From Coriaria nepalensis (taxonomy: Eukaryota; Streptophyta; Magnoliopsida; Cucurbitales; Coriariaceae): 64,000 bases of DNA. Location of the stretch: the NCBI GenBank assembly GCA_027186245.1, contig CP114499.1, positions 1,679,001 through 1,743,000 on the forward strand, written 5' to 3'. The notes beneath the pieces were generated by a model. It saw nothing but the letters and a program-made list of their open reading frames with translations, was not told the DNA's origin and did no database searches. Shown here piece after piece: positions 12,755-23,176 of the stretch (the stretch's first letter is position 1; every line of letters begins with the position of its first letter). The position numbers and the translations under genes were made by a program.

Positions 12755-12990
12755 GAACATGTGTGTGTTTTTACTTTATTCTATCATAGCATACAATTAC
12801 AGTTGTACAATATTTATATTTGGTTACACAATAACTACTTCCTTACGTATTCTAACTGTTTGCCGTATGATATTTAGCACTTCTAGTATATCTCAATACG
12901 GTGGCCGGGCTGGGTGGTTCCGCTCCTGTATCCGTCTTCCTCCCCTCATTTTTCTTAATAAAATCGATATTTCTTCATATATATAATAAT
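12755..12990 (-). repeat. Possible copia LTR piece beside the integrase remnant
   Basis: Read on the minus strand this stretch holds a TATAAATATTGTA box followed by a T/A-rich stretch, as in many copia LTRs. It touches the integrase remnant directly, with no gag or protease between. If it is the element's own 5' LTR, a large internal deletion joined the two. The LTR identity is not proven, because no second copy is in the window. Confidence 0.3.
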
Positions 12991-13588
12991 TAAAATTTCT
13001 ATGTAATCAGTAGGATTCTCTGTAGTAGCTTCTATTTTTAGCCAAACTCTGCTAGTAGCTTGACTAACATGAATAACTAGTAAGCCACAAACAAGCGTTG
13101 ACGTTACGCCTCCTCAGTCCTTAAGACCAAACCCTAATTACAGCATGCAATCACCCAAATTAACATCCCTAATGATCTGAGTTCAAAACACTAGGATACG
13201 GTTTGAAAGTCGAGGTTTACCAATACTCGGATTCGACTTCTTTCAAGGCTACGACATAATTTAAACACAGAGTACTGACTTAGGATTGGAGGAGGTTTCC
13301 CGAAGAAACGTAGGAGAACATGTTCAAATACAATCATTTGCTATTAATGTCTGAAAATAGAAGAATATGTTCAAATACAAAGGGCACAAATTTAGCCCAA
13401 GCTATGATCCATAACTTCACCCTATTAGATCGTCAAATCCGGGGAAAACATTCAACCTAGACTAGTGCATATACTCATATTCCCTGTCTATCATCAAGTA
13501 AAGGACTACTAGCAAGGACCCGAGATTCAAACCAGGGAGACGTTTACTGCCACCTAGAGACTATGGACATAAGACCATTCTCCGCCCT
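12991..13588. other. Intergenic, no gene seen
   Basis: This is unremarkable sequence downstream of the SDR gene, including its 3' untranslated region. I see no further feature. Confidence 0.5.
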
Positions 13589-15542
13589 TTAGAAGTTAAT
13601 CTCACGTCTCTCTGCAAAGAATTTTCCGGTCACGGCCTGGTCAGGGAGCAACGCGAGCCATACTCCGGTATCAGCTCCATCCTCGGCCGAGACATTCCCA
13701 GCAAAACCAGTCATAGCAGTCTTGACCCAACCTGGGCAAAAGCAGTTGATGTAAATCTTCTGACCCTCAGGCCGTTCTGAGAGTGTCTTTGCCAATAGTC
13801 TGGTGTAAGTGTTCACGGCTAGTTTGGACACAGAGTAGTCCGTGAATAATTTGGGCCACCCATGTGACGTCCATGTGCCGTCTTGTACTTGTTGTAAGAA
13901 GGTGGAGACAGTTCGATCGATCACTTCCTCGGAGAGTGAATCCATGTCGAGTAGTTGTTCTTTCAAGGTTGCATCTTCAAGTCTCTGAAATATGGTAAAA
14001 CACAGATAATTTCGCTTGAATGTTTGAAACTACAGTTTGAGTTTAAAATCCAATTTGGGCCATAAAACTTCAGTTTGTTTTGACTTTCAAATGCTGTGTT
14101 TGCATTTGGTTCAGCATTTCAAACTCCAGTTTGGGTTTAAAATTCAATTGGAGTAGGCAAAACTCTAGTTTCCCTCAAATGCTGAGTCAAATGTTGGGGA
14201 AAAAAAAATAAATTCAGATTGAATCCAAATACAATGTACGTGGATTCCATTTTACGTGAACTGCAGTTTCAAATACTGACTCAAATGACCAGAACTTCTC
14301 TATGTGAATAAAATCATTGACAGACATTGAAATTACGATATTTTCATGATGAGAGAAAGAGAGAGAGAGAGAGTAACTACTTACATTTCGCCTGCCGTTC
14401 ACTTTTCCCAGTCTTGAGGTGACATTAACAATTCGGGCCCCGGCAGCAGAAGGTTTCATCAAAGGAATCATAGCTTGAATCATATTCTTAGTCCCATAAT
14501 AATTAGTACCAATAACCTTCTCAGCAAATTCAACCGAATTCTCAGACCCATTATTGAAGTTCACTCCTGCATTGTTTATCTGCAAAGACATATCATTCAT
14601 AAATCCAAAACTCATAAATAATCATCTACTTTCCAATCTTACTATAACCAAGAATAAGTTGGAAATGAATTAAGGAAAAAAAAAAAAAGGAACATAATTT
14701 GACTGCAACTCACGAGGATATCTAAACCGCCATGGTTTTGTTGTAACCACTCAGCAAACTGCTTGATAGAGGAAGAATCTAAGACATCTAGTTGATGAAA
14801 ATCGACATTCAGACCACCTTCTTGTAAGACCTTAGTTGCTTCAACGCCAACATCACTGTCTCTTGAGGTCAGTATAACAGTCAGTCCATGCATTGCAAAT
14901 TGCCTCGAAATTTCAAATCCTATTCCTCTATTCCCACCTGTTACAACTGCAATGGTTTCTCTGGACCACCACCTAGAACATAGTGTGATCGAGTGAGCAA
15001 AAACAAGTAAGATCTATGTAGCATTTCAGAAAATTGAGTCCGCATGAAGCAGAAGAGGCATAATGGGTATCCAAAAATAAGTTTTGCTTATATTTTAACA
15101 AAAGATTACCAGTTTAAAGATTGAAACCTGAATTTCGAGTTATAAAGCTCATTTGCTTCCCAGATAGAATCTCCAATTCAGAGTTCCAAATTTCTAATTT
15201 CATCAATTTGCAAAATTTCTTACCCAAACCCACACTATGAACAGGAACTCAACATGAAGACTATAGATTGATTCACTAATTGCTCTAATAGCACTAAAAT
15301 AGTGTTCAGGCCAGTAATTAGAGCAACAGCATATAACATGAAAGTAGGATAAAAGCATCATTATATAATGTCTATTGTAAATACTGTAAAATTCAAATGT
15401 CATTTTTCTTTTTCTTCTAAAAGAAAAAAAGAAGAGGAAAAAGGACCGACCTCTGATGATCGGAATAAGGGATGGTCCTGAGAAGAGAAATCTCTTGCCG
15501 TCTCTTTTCTCTACGTTCACTGGCTTTTTCCTTGTGCCCCAT
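13589..15542 (-). CDS. Short-chain dehydrogenase/reductase, neomenthol dehydrogenase/carbonyl reductase group
   Basis: Four minus-strand exons: 15542-15451, 14972-14714, 14579-14385 and 13984-13589, giving 313 residues. It is a classical NADPH-type SDR: the cofactor loop T-G-G-N-R-G-I-G lies at 42-49, N-N-A-G at 119-122, catalytic Ser172 in N-V-T-S-R, and Y232-x3-K236 in Y-S-V-S-K. The motif C-F-C-P-G-W-V-K-T follows. The extended N-terminus (M-G-H-K-E-K, then S-D-H-Q-R-W-W-S) and the long insert before the catalytic Tyr are typical of the plant group annotated (+)-neomenthol dehydrogenase, salutaridine reductase-like or carbonyl reductase 1. These reduce small carbonyl substrates in the cytosol. 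The true substrate cannot be read from sequence. All catalytic residues are present and no damage is visible. Confidence 0.92.
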
Positions 15543-15544
15543 CT

Positions 15545-17107
15545 TCCCTGTTTCCTTTGCTACAGAAATTAATTGGACAAAGAAGAAACAAAAATGGAGT
15601 TCTAGATTTCTGAGAAGGAATCCATCTTTACGATCAAGCTCAGCTGATGCTTATTTTCAATATCTTTTTTTGTCCCCTTAATTTTGTTCTTTCACTGTTT
15701 TCAATCTCTCTCTCTGTGGACTTGAATGATCAGACGCCCGATCTTTAAGGTCAAACCCTCTATTTTTCTTGCCGTTGGCCACCGCTTCCTCCGCCTTTCT
15801 TAATGGTTGGGAATTCTTAAAAGGGTAAATTAACGCTGGACTCCCTAAAAGTTCATTAATATTACGAATGGTTCCTTCGGTGCCATCAACTGTCGTTGGA
15901 TGAGGTCATTTTAGCTATTCTACTCTGATATGCGGATAGCATCATCACCGCTCAGAATATCTATTTTTAAAATATTTCAAATATTATCTTTTAATAATTT
16001 TCTTGACTTCTTTTCTACAGAAAAAAAAAAAAGGAACTAAACACTATCAACGTCCAAACATACCGGTCAATACTTCCCATAAAAATGATCATCCAATTCG
16101 CGAATCTTGTATGTTATGACCGCTTAGTTGAATAGATCAAGAATCTTATTACACTTAAATCTGGTATTGATGTTTTGGCCGAGGTACTATGTCAAGTCGA
16201 TCACTTTTTACAATTTGAATACCAATATCATAAATTTTGATTTTGATTTTGGTTCATACTCTTTTTTCATTCACCATTAAAGTATATAATTATGAAAAAA
16301 TTCTTCATTTCTGTAAAAATAAATAAATAAATAAATGAAAATCAATAATTTTAAATTAAAAGAAGAAAAAATTGAAAAAATAAATGTAGGATTCGTTGGG
16401 CCCGATGGGCCCAATGGATCTAATGTACCCGATGGGGTCGAGTACCCGTCGAGTTGTGACTTATCGTGTACATCGAGCACTTTACTTATTGAAGGCAAAT
16501 AAAAATACACATTATTTTGAGCACATTACAGAATAAAAATCATGTACAAACATAATACAAAGAATAATATATATATTTATTTCGATTATGATAATCAATC
16601 AACTATTCAAAGAGAAATCAATAACAAAAAGCTTAAACTTATCAATTTAAATCGCATTCGAATTAGTAAAATTCAAAAGCTTACCGATAAAACAAGTAAA
16701 TGAATCAAAATATGATCGATTCGAGTAAGGTCGCAAATGTGAAATATGAGTTTTCGAACGGCCTATTTAGAGAAAGCAAAATTGGTTATATTTTTATGTT
16801 TTTTTTCTTAACGTTCGAATGAACCAAAGATTAAAAATATGGTAGTTTCATAATTTCATGTTTTTTAATTAATATTTTAAAAAATATATATAAATACTAA
16901 TTTATCAAGAAATTTTTTTAATATTTTTTGTTAAATAATTTTTATTATAAAACCCATTAGTCATTAGTCCAATTTTTTTCCTTTTCTTTTATTTCTTTTT
17001 TGGTCATTAAAGACTTTAAATGGGTTTGACGGCTTGGTCACTTGAGAAAAGTGAAAATGTAAGTAAAGAAGTATAACTAATTGTTTGAATCAGGCACTAA
17101 CAGATAA
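15545..17107. other. Intergenic, AT-rich, no gene seen
   Basis: This stretch holds the promoter and leader of the SDR gene at its left end, then AT-rich DNA. A small GC-rich patch at 16390-16450 has repeated GGGCCCGATGGG-like words, giving a short ORF without family character. I see nothing else to support. Confidence 0.5.
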
Positions 17108-17189
17108 GTGGACGTGCCGGAGTGGTTATCGGGCATGACTAGAAATCATGTGGGCTCTGCCCGCGCAGGTTCGAATCCTGCCGTCCACG
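17108..17189 (+). tRNA. tRNA-Ser (anticodon AGA)
   Basis: This is an 82-base class II tRNA without intron. The acceptor stem GTGGACG (17108-17114) pairs fully with CGTCCAC (17182-17188), and the discriminator base is G. The A box lies around TGCCGGAGTGG, the anticodon loop is CTAGAAA with AGA reading UCU serine codons, the variable arm is long as in tRNA-Ser, and the T arm has GGTTCGAATCC. A TTTT run starting at 17192 is a normal RNA polymerase III terminator. CCA is not encoded, as expected for a nuclear gene. Confidence 0.97.
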
Positions 17190-17320
17190 CCTTTTGGCTT
17201 TATTTTATTAAGTAAGCCCCGCTGCTTCAGGGGGGCCCATTTTTTGTGTACTTTCTCTCTTTAGTTTCCTTTTAAGGTGTAATTACAAATCCAAGGAGCG
17301 CTCAGATTAAGAGAGCATGC

Positions 17321-17816
17321 ATGGTTGCAGTAACCAAATGGTCCAAATTAATAAAACAATGCAAAACCATCAAACAACTCCGCAACCTTCACGCCCATAC
17401 CGTTATATCCGGTCACTTCTCTCCCCATTTCCTTTCCCATCTCCTCCACCCCTTCACCTCCGTCCTCCACCTCTACCGCCACTCTATCAAACTACGCCCT
17501 ATGCATCTTCAATTCCATCCCCCTTCATACAAATGCTCCTCACCAACTATACCTCTCTACCTTCTCCTATAACAACATGATTAGAGCCCATACACAGATA
17601 CGCTCCTCATCTCCCCATGCTCTGCCCTCCTCCTCTTCATCTCCATGCGCCGCGTCTCTATCCCGCCTGATTTCCACACCTTTACTTTCACCCTCAAAGC
17701 CTCCTATAACCTCCCTTCCATTTCACATTCCCTCATTAAAAACCTTCACTCCCAAGCATTCAAATTTGGCTTCCTAACCCACTTATTCATCCATAATGCT
17801 CTCATTTATGCTTAAA
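17321..17816 (+). pseudogene. Pentatricopeptide repeat (PPR) protein fragment
   Basis: The start reads like the N-terminus of a P- or E/DYW-class PPR protein: K-L-I-K-Q-C-K-T-I-K-Q-L-R-N-L-H-A-H-T-V-I-S-G. After loss of frame, the pieces N-M-I-R-A-H-T-Q and then, in a third frame, L-L-L-F-I-S-M-R-R, P-P-D-F-H-T-F-T-F-T-L-K-A, L-H-S-Q-A-F-K-F-G-F and F-I-H-N-A-L-I-Y-A can be read. At least two frameshifts are needed and the fragment ends after about two repeats, where PPR proteins normally continue for hundreds of residues. It is a truncated relic of an organelle RNA-binding protein gene, lying about 130 bases after the tRNA. Confidence 0.8.
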
Positions 17817-18470
17817 TATCGATTAATAATTTAAAAAAAATTAAGAAAAAAAGGAGAATTATAGGATTGTGCTTTTTCACTATTTTCTCATTCTTTTATT
17901 TATTATTATTTTTTTTTTACATTAAAAAAATATTTATTACAAACTTTTGATGTTATCCCGATATTCTCTTAATAATGATAGGACCGATACCAATACAATA
18001 TTACTGATTTTTATACGGTCCTAAATACCATTACCAAAAAAATTAGAATCGGACCGGTGCCAACTAGCCTCAATTCCAATAATACTCACTTCTATAGTTT
18101 TAGATAAGATCATTTTAGAAACATATTTCTTCTATGGATCCAGTTTAGGAATTTGTTCGTACAATCAAATCTCTCATCCCGTATTCATGGGATATTTTTG
18201 TCAATTCTCAATCAAACCCTCTTCTAGGAAAAGTTCATAGACCAGATAGGATGGCATCGAATTTCTCTATTATTTTAACTAATTTTATTAAATTAATAGT
18301 TAATAAAATTATTATTTAAATAATGTAAAATAAAACTAAACTAATTTTTCTAATCTAAATTAAATCATAAGTATGAAGTACTAGTGGGGGGGAAAAAAAA
18401 GTATTGATTAATAATATTAAAATAAAAGTAGGATGGCATGATCAGACAAGATGATGTGCTAACTTCAAGA
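17817..18470. other. Intergenic, AT-rich
   Basis: No gene is seen. At 17945-18070 the text has ATCCCGATA and GGACCGATACC words like the ends of the hAT-like remnant at 24.5 kb, so a small non-autonomous element is possible but not shown. Confidence 0.35.
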
Positions 18471-18474
18471 GACT

Positions 18475-18541
18475 TCCACGTCCACGTGTTAGTCCTACAT
18501 CATGACAAGTGTCCGAATCACTTCTACAGTTCGACACGTCG
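18475..18541 (+). promoter_or_regulatory. Cluster of ACGT (G-box/ABRE-like) motifs
   Basis: Three ACGT cores occur about 215-285 bases upstream of the next start codon: CCACGTCC, the G-box CACGTG at 18483-18488 within an ABRE-like context CCACGTGTT, and ACACGTCG near 18535. Clustered ACGT elements are bound by bZIP factors and commonly mark abscisic-acid, stress or light control in plants. A TA/CA-rich tract with possible TATA function follows at 18630-18652. Confidence 0.5.
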
Positions 18542-18756
18542 TTCCAGAACCCTCTCCTCATTTCTTCGTTCTTCTTTCAAGTTCTCTACTCTACTTCTCT
18601 GTTCCAATTAAGAACTCTATTTGTCTTCATATATATATATATATACACACACAACATTATCTTTCTTTTCCATCCCATATTTACTAGTTCAATCCACAAA
18701 ATTACAGCACCCACTTGTTCCTATTTACCGTCAGTTTTTCTTAGTCCCTTCAATCA

Positions 18757-19345
18757 ATGGCTTTCAAGTCTCTGGTAAGTTGTATTTTAATTTCCTTTTT
18801 TTTTTTTTAATAATTATATGAAGTTTTTTGACATTTTGTGAATTTAAATTTGATTATTATAGTTAAATAATGGGGGAAAGATAATGAAAGGTTTAGGAGG
18901 GGAGGCATCCGCTACAAGGCAGACCACGATACGCTCACAGAAGACGCGCGCTTATTCTGCAGCATCACCGGGCGCGATTCACCATGAGAATCAGGGCAAG
19001 GCTAGCAAGTATTTGAGGGGAGATTTCGTGCCTGTGTACGTGGCGGTCGGGATGATAATGCTTTCACTGACGTTTGGGGTCCACACGGCGAAGCAGCAGC
19101 TGATGCATTCTCCGACGGTTTTTGTCAAGAAGTCGAGGCGGGAAACGCTCCCGGAGGTGGTGGAGCCGGAGCATGTGGTGGAGGAGGCTGAGAAGTTTTT
19201 TAAGAAGTCTTTCTTCAGGAAGGTGGCTCACGTTCAGAAGTTTGATAAGGCGATCACTAATGATCCTATCCGTGCTGATGCCTATGCTCACCGTCCACAT
19301 GTTGAGACTCTCAAGTCGGTTGGAGTTGATCCTATCCCGCACTGA
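18757..19345 (+). CDS. Small single-span membrane protein, MLRQ/B12D-like
   Basis: Two exons, 18757-18774 and 18863-19345, give 166 residues; the first exon has only six codons. The N-terminus (1-45) is Arg/Ser/Ala-rich without acidic clustering, compatible with mitochondrial targeting. One transmembrane helix lies at about 61-79 within F-V-P-V-Y-V-A-V-G-M-I, and H-T-A-K-Q-Q-L, S-P-T-V-F-V-K-K-S-R-R follow. This membrane segment plus following pattern resembles the MLRQ (NDUFA4)/B12D group of small respiratory-chain proteins. An acidic and then basic C-terminal extension ends V-D-P-I-P-H. I recognise it as a conserved plant protein but the MLRQ link is from pattern only. The upstream ACGT cluster suggests stress-hormone control. 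Confidence 0.7.
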
Positions 19346-20256
19346 ATAGCACTCGCTTCCCACCGACCCCCACTTCAGTTGATCCGGTTTATATTTATTA
19401 CGTAATCCAACGGTTTGTATATAACGGCACCTGGAAGCGGGCGCGACGTGTGCTTGTTTATTGAACTCTAGTTTAGTGAGTTTAATAAATATATAAAACA
19501 TAGTTTTGTTACTTCTTGATTTTAAGGCTTTTTATGAAATCCAGTTTAGTGACTTTAGTTTTGTAACTCGTTGCTTCAAGGCTTTTTATGGTTATTAGAG
19601 ATGGGAAACTTTGAATAGCTAAAACCTTACATTAATTATGATTATAGTATTAGTTTAATTTTTTCTTTACATAAAATAGAGAATCAGATTTACATTTGAT
19701 ATTTAATAAGATTTTGTAAGCTGGAGCAGTAGTAAGAATCGTGACTATATACACCGCGGTACTAATTTATAATGTGAAAGTTGGTGGGCCCGATTTGGGG
19801 ATAGTTTTAAATCGCTGGAGCTAATTGAGGCTAAGATCAATAGGATCGAGAGGCGTTAATAGGTATAGTAATAATATGTGCATTAATAGGTATAAGAGTA
19901 ATATGTAAATCGAATGTCGAGGAGAAATGATAATTGAGGTTGAGATTCAGGAGGTATTAATAAGCTTAGTAGTGATTTAAACAGGATAAGAAGTTGTTGG
20001 ACGATGCTGAGGCGAAGTAAATATCCTCAGCTCAGAGAATATTTGCTCCGCTCAGAGAATATTTGCTCTGCTCAGACATAGGTATAGGAACACTGAATGA
20101 CTGGATAGATGGAATCGAGTGAAAATCATGCTTCTCGCGTGTTAGGCAGGGATGGTGCCACTACGCGTTGAGATGTCCCGGAGGTGTTAGAATGGGGCAA
20201 CACCGTAGTATATTGAGAGATTCATGAATAGGGAATATATCTCTATTGTATCAAAC
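19346..20256. other. Intergenic; short direct repeat at 20017-20078
   Basis: No gene is seen. The 3' untranslated region of the membrane-protein gene lies at the left. At 20017-20078 the word GCTCAGAGAATATTTGCTC is repeated in tandem with a third partial copy. From about 19780 rightwards the text looks transposon-derived (G-rich repeated words GTATTAATA/GGTATA) and leads up to the gypsy LTR. Confidence 0.4.
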
Positions 20257-20588
20257 TGTGGGGGTGTTAGCACCTATTATGAAGTAGGGAGTGATAAAAA
20301 AATTAAGTAATGGAAGCGAGACACGTGTAAAATTGTCTAGGATCTCCCAACTTTATCTAAATATAAAAGCTAATAGACATAAGGTAAATGTGTAATACAT
20401 ATTTCCTAAGAAAATAGTAAGTTACATATATAATCTTCATCTCTCTCTCTAGAATATTGACTAGAGCGTTGGAGCGGGGTTGTCCGACTATCGCCTCGGT
20501 CGTAGTTTGTTGGTGAGTGCATGTATCGATCTTGAGACACATTATAGACGGAGGAACCCTTCGTAGCAGATGGAAATCTATGTCAACA
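20257..20588 (+). repeat. LTR of a Ty3/gypsy element
   Basis: About 332 bases start TGTGGGGGTGTTAGC and end GTCAACA, followed at once by a primer-binding-site-like stretch. A TATAAAAG box lies at about 20359. The start and end words and the junction are those of plant gypsy LTRs. A second LTR is not found in the window, so the target duplication cannot be tested. Confidence 0.6.
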
Positions 20589-21401
20589 GTTTGGCGTAGA
20601 CCATAGGGACGTTGTCTTCACTTTCAAAGTTCTAATTAATTGAGAATATGACTAGAATGAGTGTACAAGATAGAAAATTGTGGGGGAGAGGGTGAATGGG
20701 GAGAGAGAGGTATAGGAAGAGGAGTTCTCCCTCTTATACCTGAAGGAAGAGTAACGCGTTCTGCGAGCACTGCTAAAAGACGACTAACACCTCTACACAT
20801 CCCTCCAGTAGCAAAAAATGGAATAAACATACTACAGGGCATAGAAAAGATGGAAAGATGCCTAATAGAAAAGGTTGGCCAAGTGGTGGAGCACTCATTA
20901 AATGCGAGGATTGCAGAGATAAGAGCTGAAATAAGGTATGACGAAAGAGGGGGACAATGGAGTAGAGGCATGCGCCTTCCTGTCAGAGAGCGCCGAGTTT
21001 CATCCGTAGGTGATCCCACCCTGAGGAAGGTGACACATCGTCTCGTTTGAAGATAGCAGCGGTGTTGGGGGCACATAGGGATTCAAGGGATACGGCTTAG
21101 GATCTGATTGATATAAGGGACACTAGGATATGAGGGACATTTGGCTCCCCGCAAAAGGGGCTAAGGTGCTGACTGGACTAGCAAAAATCATCCAAGAGTT
21201 GGATAAAAAAAAATGAGGGAGCTAGAAGCAACGATAAAGGGAATAACTCTATGTATAGATGAATTAGAGAGCTCATTTACCAAACGAGTGCAAAATGCTC
21301 AATTGCCAAAGAATTTTAGGGTCTCGACCCTAATGTACGATAGAACAAAGGATCCTAGGGACTATGACAACGAAAAATTTATGTCTTTAGGTTTTAAGTA
21401 A
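20589..21401 (+). pseudogene. Ty3/gypsy primer-binding site and gag N-terminal remnant
   Basis: Directly after the LTR, GTTTGGCGTAGACCATAGGGAC resembles the gypsy junction GTTTGGCGCCGTCTGTGGGAA, with decay. An open frame at 20661-21050 follows with acidic and Arg-rich low-conservation sequence, and then, after stops, a second frame (21213-21401) contains F-T-K-R-V-Q-N-A-Q-L-P-K-N-F-R-V, which matches the plant gypsy Gag motif preceding the retrotransposon gag domain (typically P-L-P-K-x-F-K-x-P), followed by D-P-R-D-Y. The frame then stops. Protease, reverse transcriptase and integrase are absent downstream. Confidence 0.65.
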
Positions 21402-22149
21402 CTTGAGTCTCAATAATCATAATCTCTAACATAGTTTCCAAAGTGGATAACTTAAGATACTGAACTTTATCATAATATATATTTATGGAACATAAGATAT
21501 TAATTCCAACATAACTAAAAAATTTGATAAATGAATTAATATATTTATTATTATTAAATAAATAATAATATCGTTAATATTTATAAATAAGATTATATCT
21601 CGCAAAATATATACTCATTGAGTCTAACCCGATTAACTTAACGAATATATACTTTCAATTGATTATGAAAGCTATTAGGACCTTTGACATGAATTGCAAG
21701 TATCTCTTTCTTTTTATTTATTTAAGCACACTATACTCTTAACCAAGTGATAAATGTATCGAATCATGATTGTTTAAATAGATGAAATTGTTTCCAGAAT
21801 ATGCTTTGGGAATATTATGACTACAAGATTGACAATAATCCTTTAGCAAGTAAACTCTTTCAATATCATCTTGTTTATTAAGATGCCACTCCGAAATATC
21901 AGGTCCTAAATCAAGATATTAAGGCAAGTCATCCAACTAAATAAATCATATGCTCTTTTTTATTACTAAATATTTAAAATAAGATGTTAAGAGTATTAAT
22001 TATAATTATCTTAAAATTTGAAATTTTTTTCCTAATTCTCCCAAAAAAAAATAAAAATTAGTGCTTATATTTTGTAAATAAGTAACTAAATTAAATATTT
22101 GTGGTTGAAAGATTTAAAAACGAATGAAAATAATGTGTTATTTTTTAAA
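21402..22149. other. Intergenic, AT-rich, no gene seen
   Basis: This AT-rich stretch lies between the gypsy gag remnant and a LINE end. I see no supported feature. Confidence 0.5.
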
Positions 22150-22548
22150 ATATTATTTCAGAGCTTAGAAGTTGCTCTCTTTAGGAGTCTTCTTCCTCTC
22201 TCTAGCGTGTCGTTGGTTCGTAGACATGCCAATTCGGCGGTGGACTGGGTTGCTTCCCATTCTAGGAGGGGAATGTATCCATTGGATTCGCCCCCTTTCC
22301 CCCTCGCCAGGATTCTTGATTTGGATGCTTTCTGTGAGTCTCAGTCTCCTTCTAGCAGCTTTGGTGGCCCCTTTATTGGCTCTTCTGAGAATGGAATGCC
22401 TGGACATGTTACTTAATCATCTGTTTTTGTTTTCCTTCATTGGTTTTTGCTGATTTTTTTGTTTCTCTTGTTTGGTCTTTTTCCAGTTTTAATGAAAGTT
22501 TCCTTTGCCAAAAAAAGGAAAAACCAAAAAAAAAAAAGAAAAAAAAAA
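22150..22548 (+). mobile_element. 3' end of an L1-type LINE (RNase H tail and poly-A)
   Basis: The + frame reads V-S-L-V-R-R-H-A-N-S-A-V-D-W-V-A-S-H, then P-P-F-P-L-A-R-I-L-D-L-D-A, which is the C-terminal motif of the RNase H domain found at the end of plant L1 polyproteins. After the stop there is a T-rich 3' region, a final TAATGAAAGTTTCCTTTGCC, and an A-rich tail at about 22505-22548. The 5' part is missing, as is usual for LINE insertions. I could not identify a target-site duplication by eye. Confidence 0.75.
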
Positions 22549-22747
22549 GAGCGAATTTCTAATTATGAAATTTAAGAGTGTAATTTCTTGTTTTTATAAA
22601 GTTTGAGGGGTGAATTGAAATTAAAAGAAATTGTACTGCTTGCTATCTTATCCTCCAAAAACCCTCCCAATTACTAGGGTTTTGTTCACAAATCCATAAT
22701 CCCCCTTCCCTCTCTATAATTTTTTTTTCCCACTTTCTTGTTCTGAA

Positions 22748-23176
22748 ATGGAACAACAATCCACAACCCCAAATGGACTCCCCCAAATCAAACCCAATGC
22801 AACCGGCGAAAAGAGGAAGCTTCCAACCCCAAAAGAGCTGATATCTCACTACGAATCGCAAGGCATGGACACGGAAGAAGCTTCCATTAAGGTGATAGAA
22901 GACCTCCAAAACGCACTGTATCGGGTCATCTCTTCCGGCCGTGCCAAGAAGGACCGGCTGTTGACCGACTCCTCTAGAAAGCTCGACGCCACAAATAATC
23001 GCCTCGCCATTATCGACCTCAAGCTCGACTCCAAGCCTGGCTATGCAGAGAGTTTTGGCATTGGTTTAGCTTCTGGCGCTGCCTTGAAAGGGATTGCGAC
23101 TGTATGGCCGCATGTTTTGGGTGCTGTTGGAAATATATGGAGCTCTGCTAAGAGTGTTACTGAGCACTCTCCTTAA
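22748..23176 (+). CDS. Intronless conserved plant protein of unknown function
   Basis: An uninterrupted 142-residue frame starts at an ATG 8 bases after a T-rich leader. I remember similar plant proteins with a K-L-P-T/S-P-K-E-L motif, a middle helical part (I-S-H-Y-E-S-Q-G-M-D-T-E-E-A-S) and a D-S-K-P-G-Y-A-E-S-F-G-I-G segment, but I know no function or domain name. Residues 1-25 look disordered. Residues 40-65 and 78-95 look like amphipathic helices. Residues 103-130 are Gly/Ala/Val-rich and hydrophobic, suggesting a membrane-interacting or membrane-inserted C-terminus. Codon use is clean and no lesion is seen. The short LINE end lies 200 bases upstream and may contribute to its promoter. 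Confidence 0.8.
   Translation: MEQQSTTPNGLPQIKPNATGEKRKLPTPKELISHYESQGMDTEEASIKVIEDLQNALYRVISSGRAKKDRLLTDSSRKLDATNNRLAIIDLKLDSKPGYAESFGIGLASGAALKGIATVWPHVLGAVGNIWSSAKSVTEHSP

Noticed and set aside
20636..21076. 146-codon minus-strand ORF
   Set aside because: It mirrors the plus-strand gypsy gag frame beside a clear plus-strand LTR and primer-binding site.
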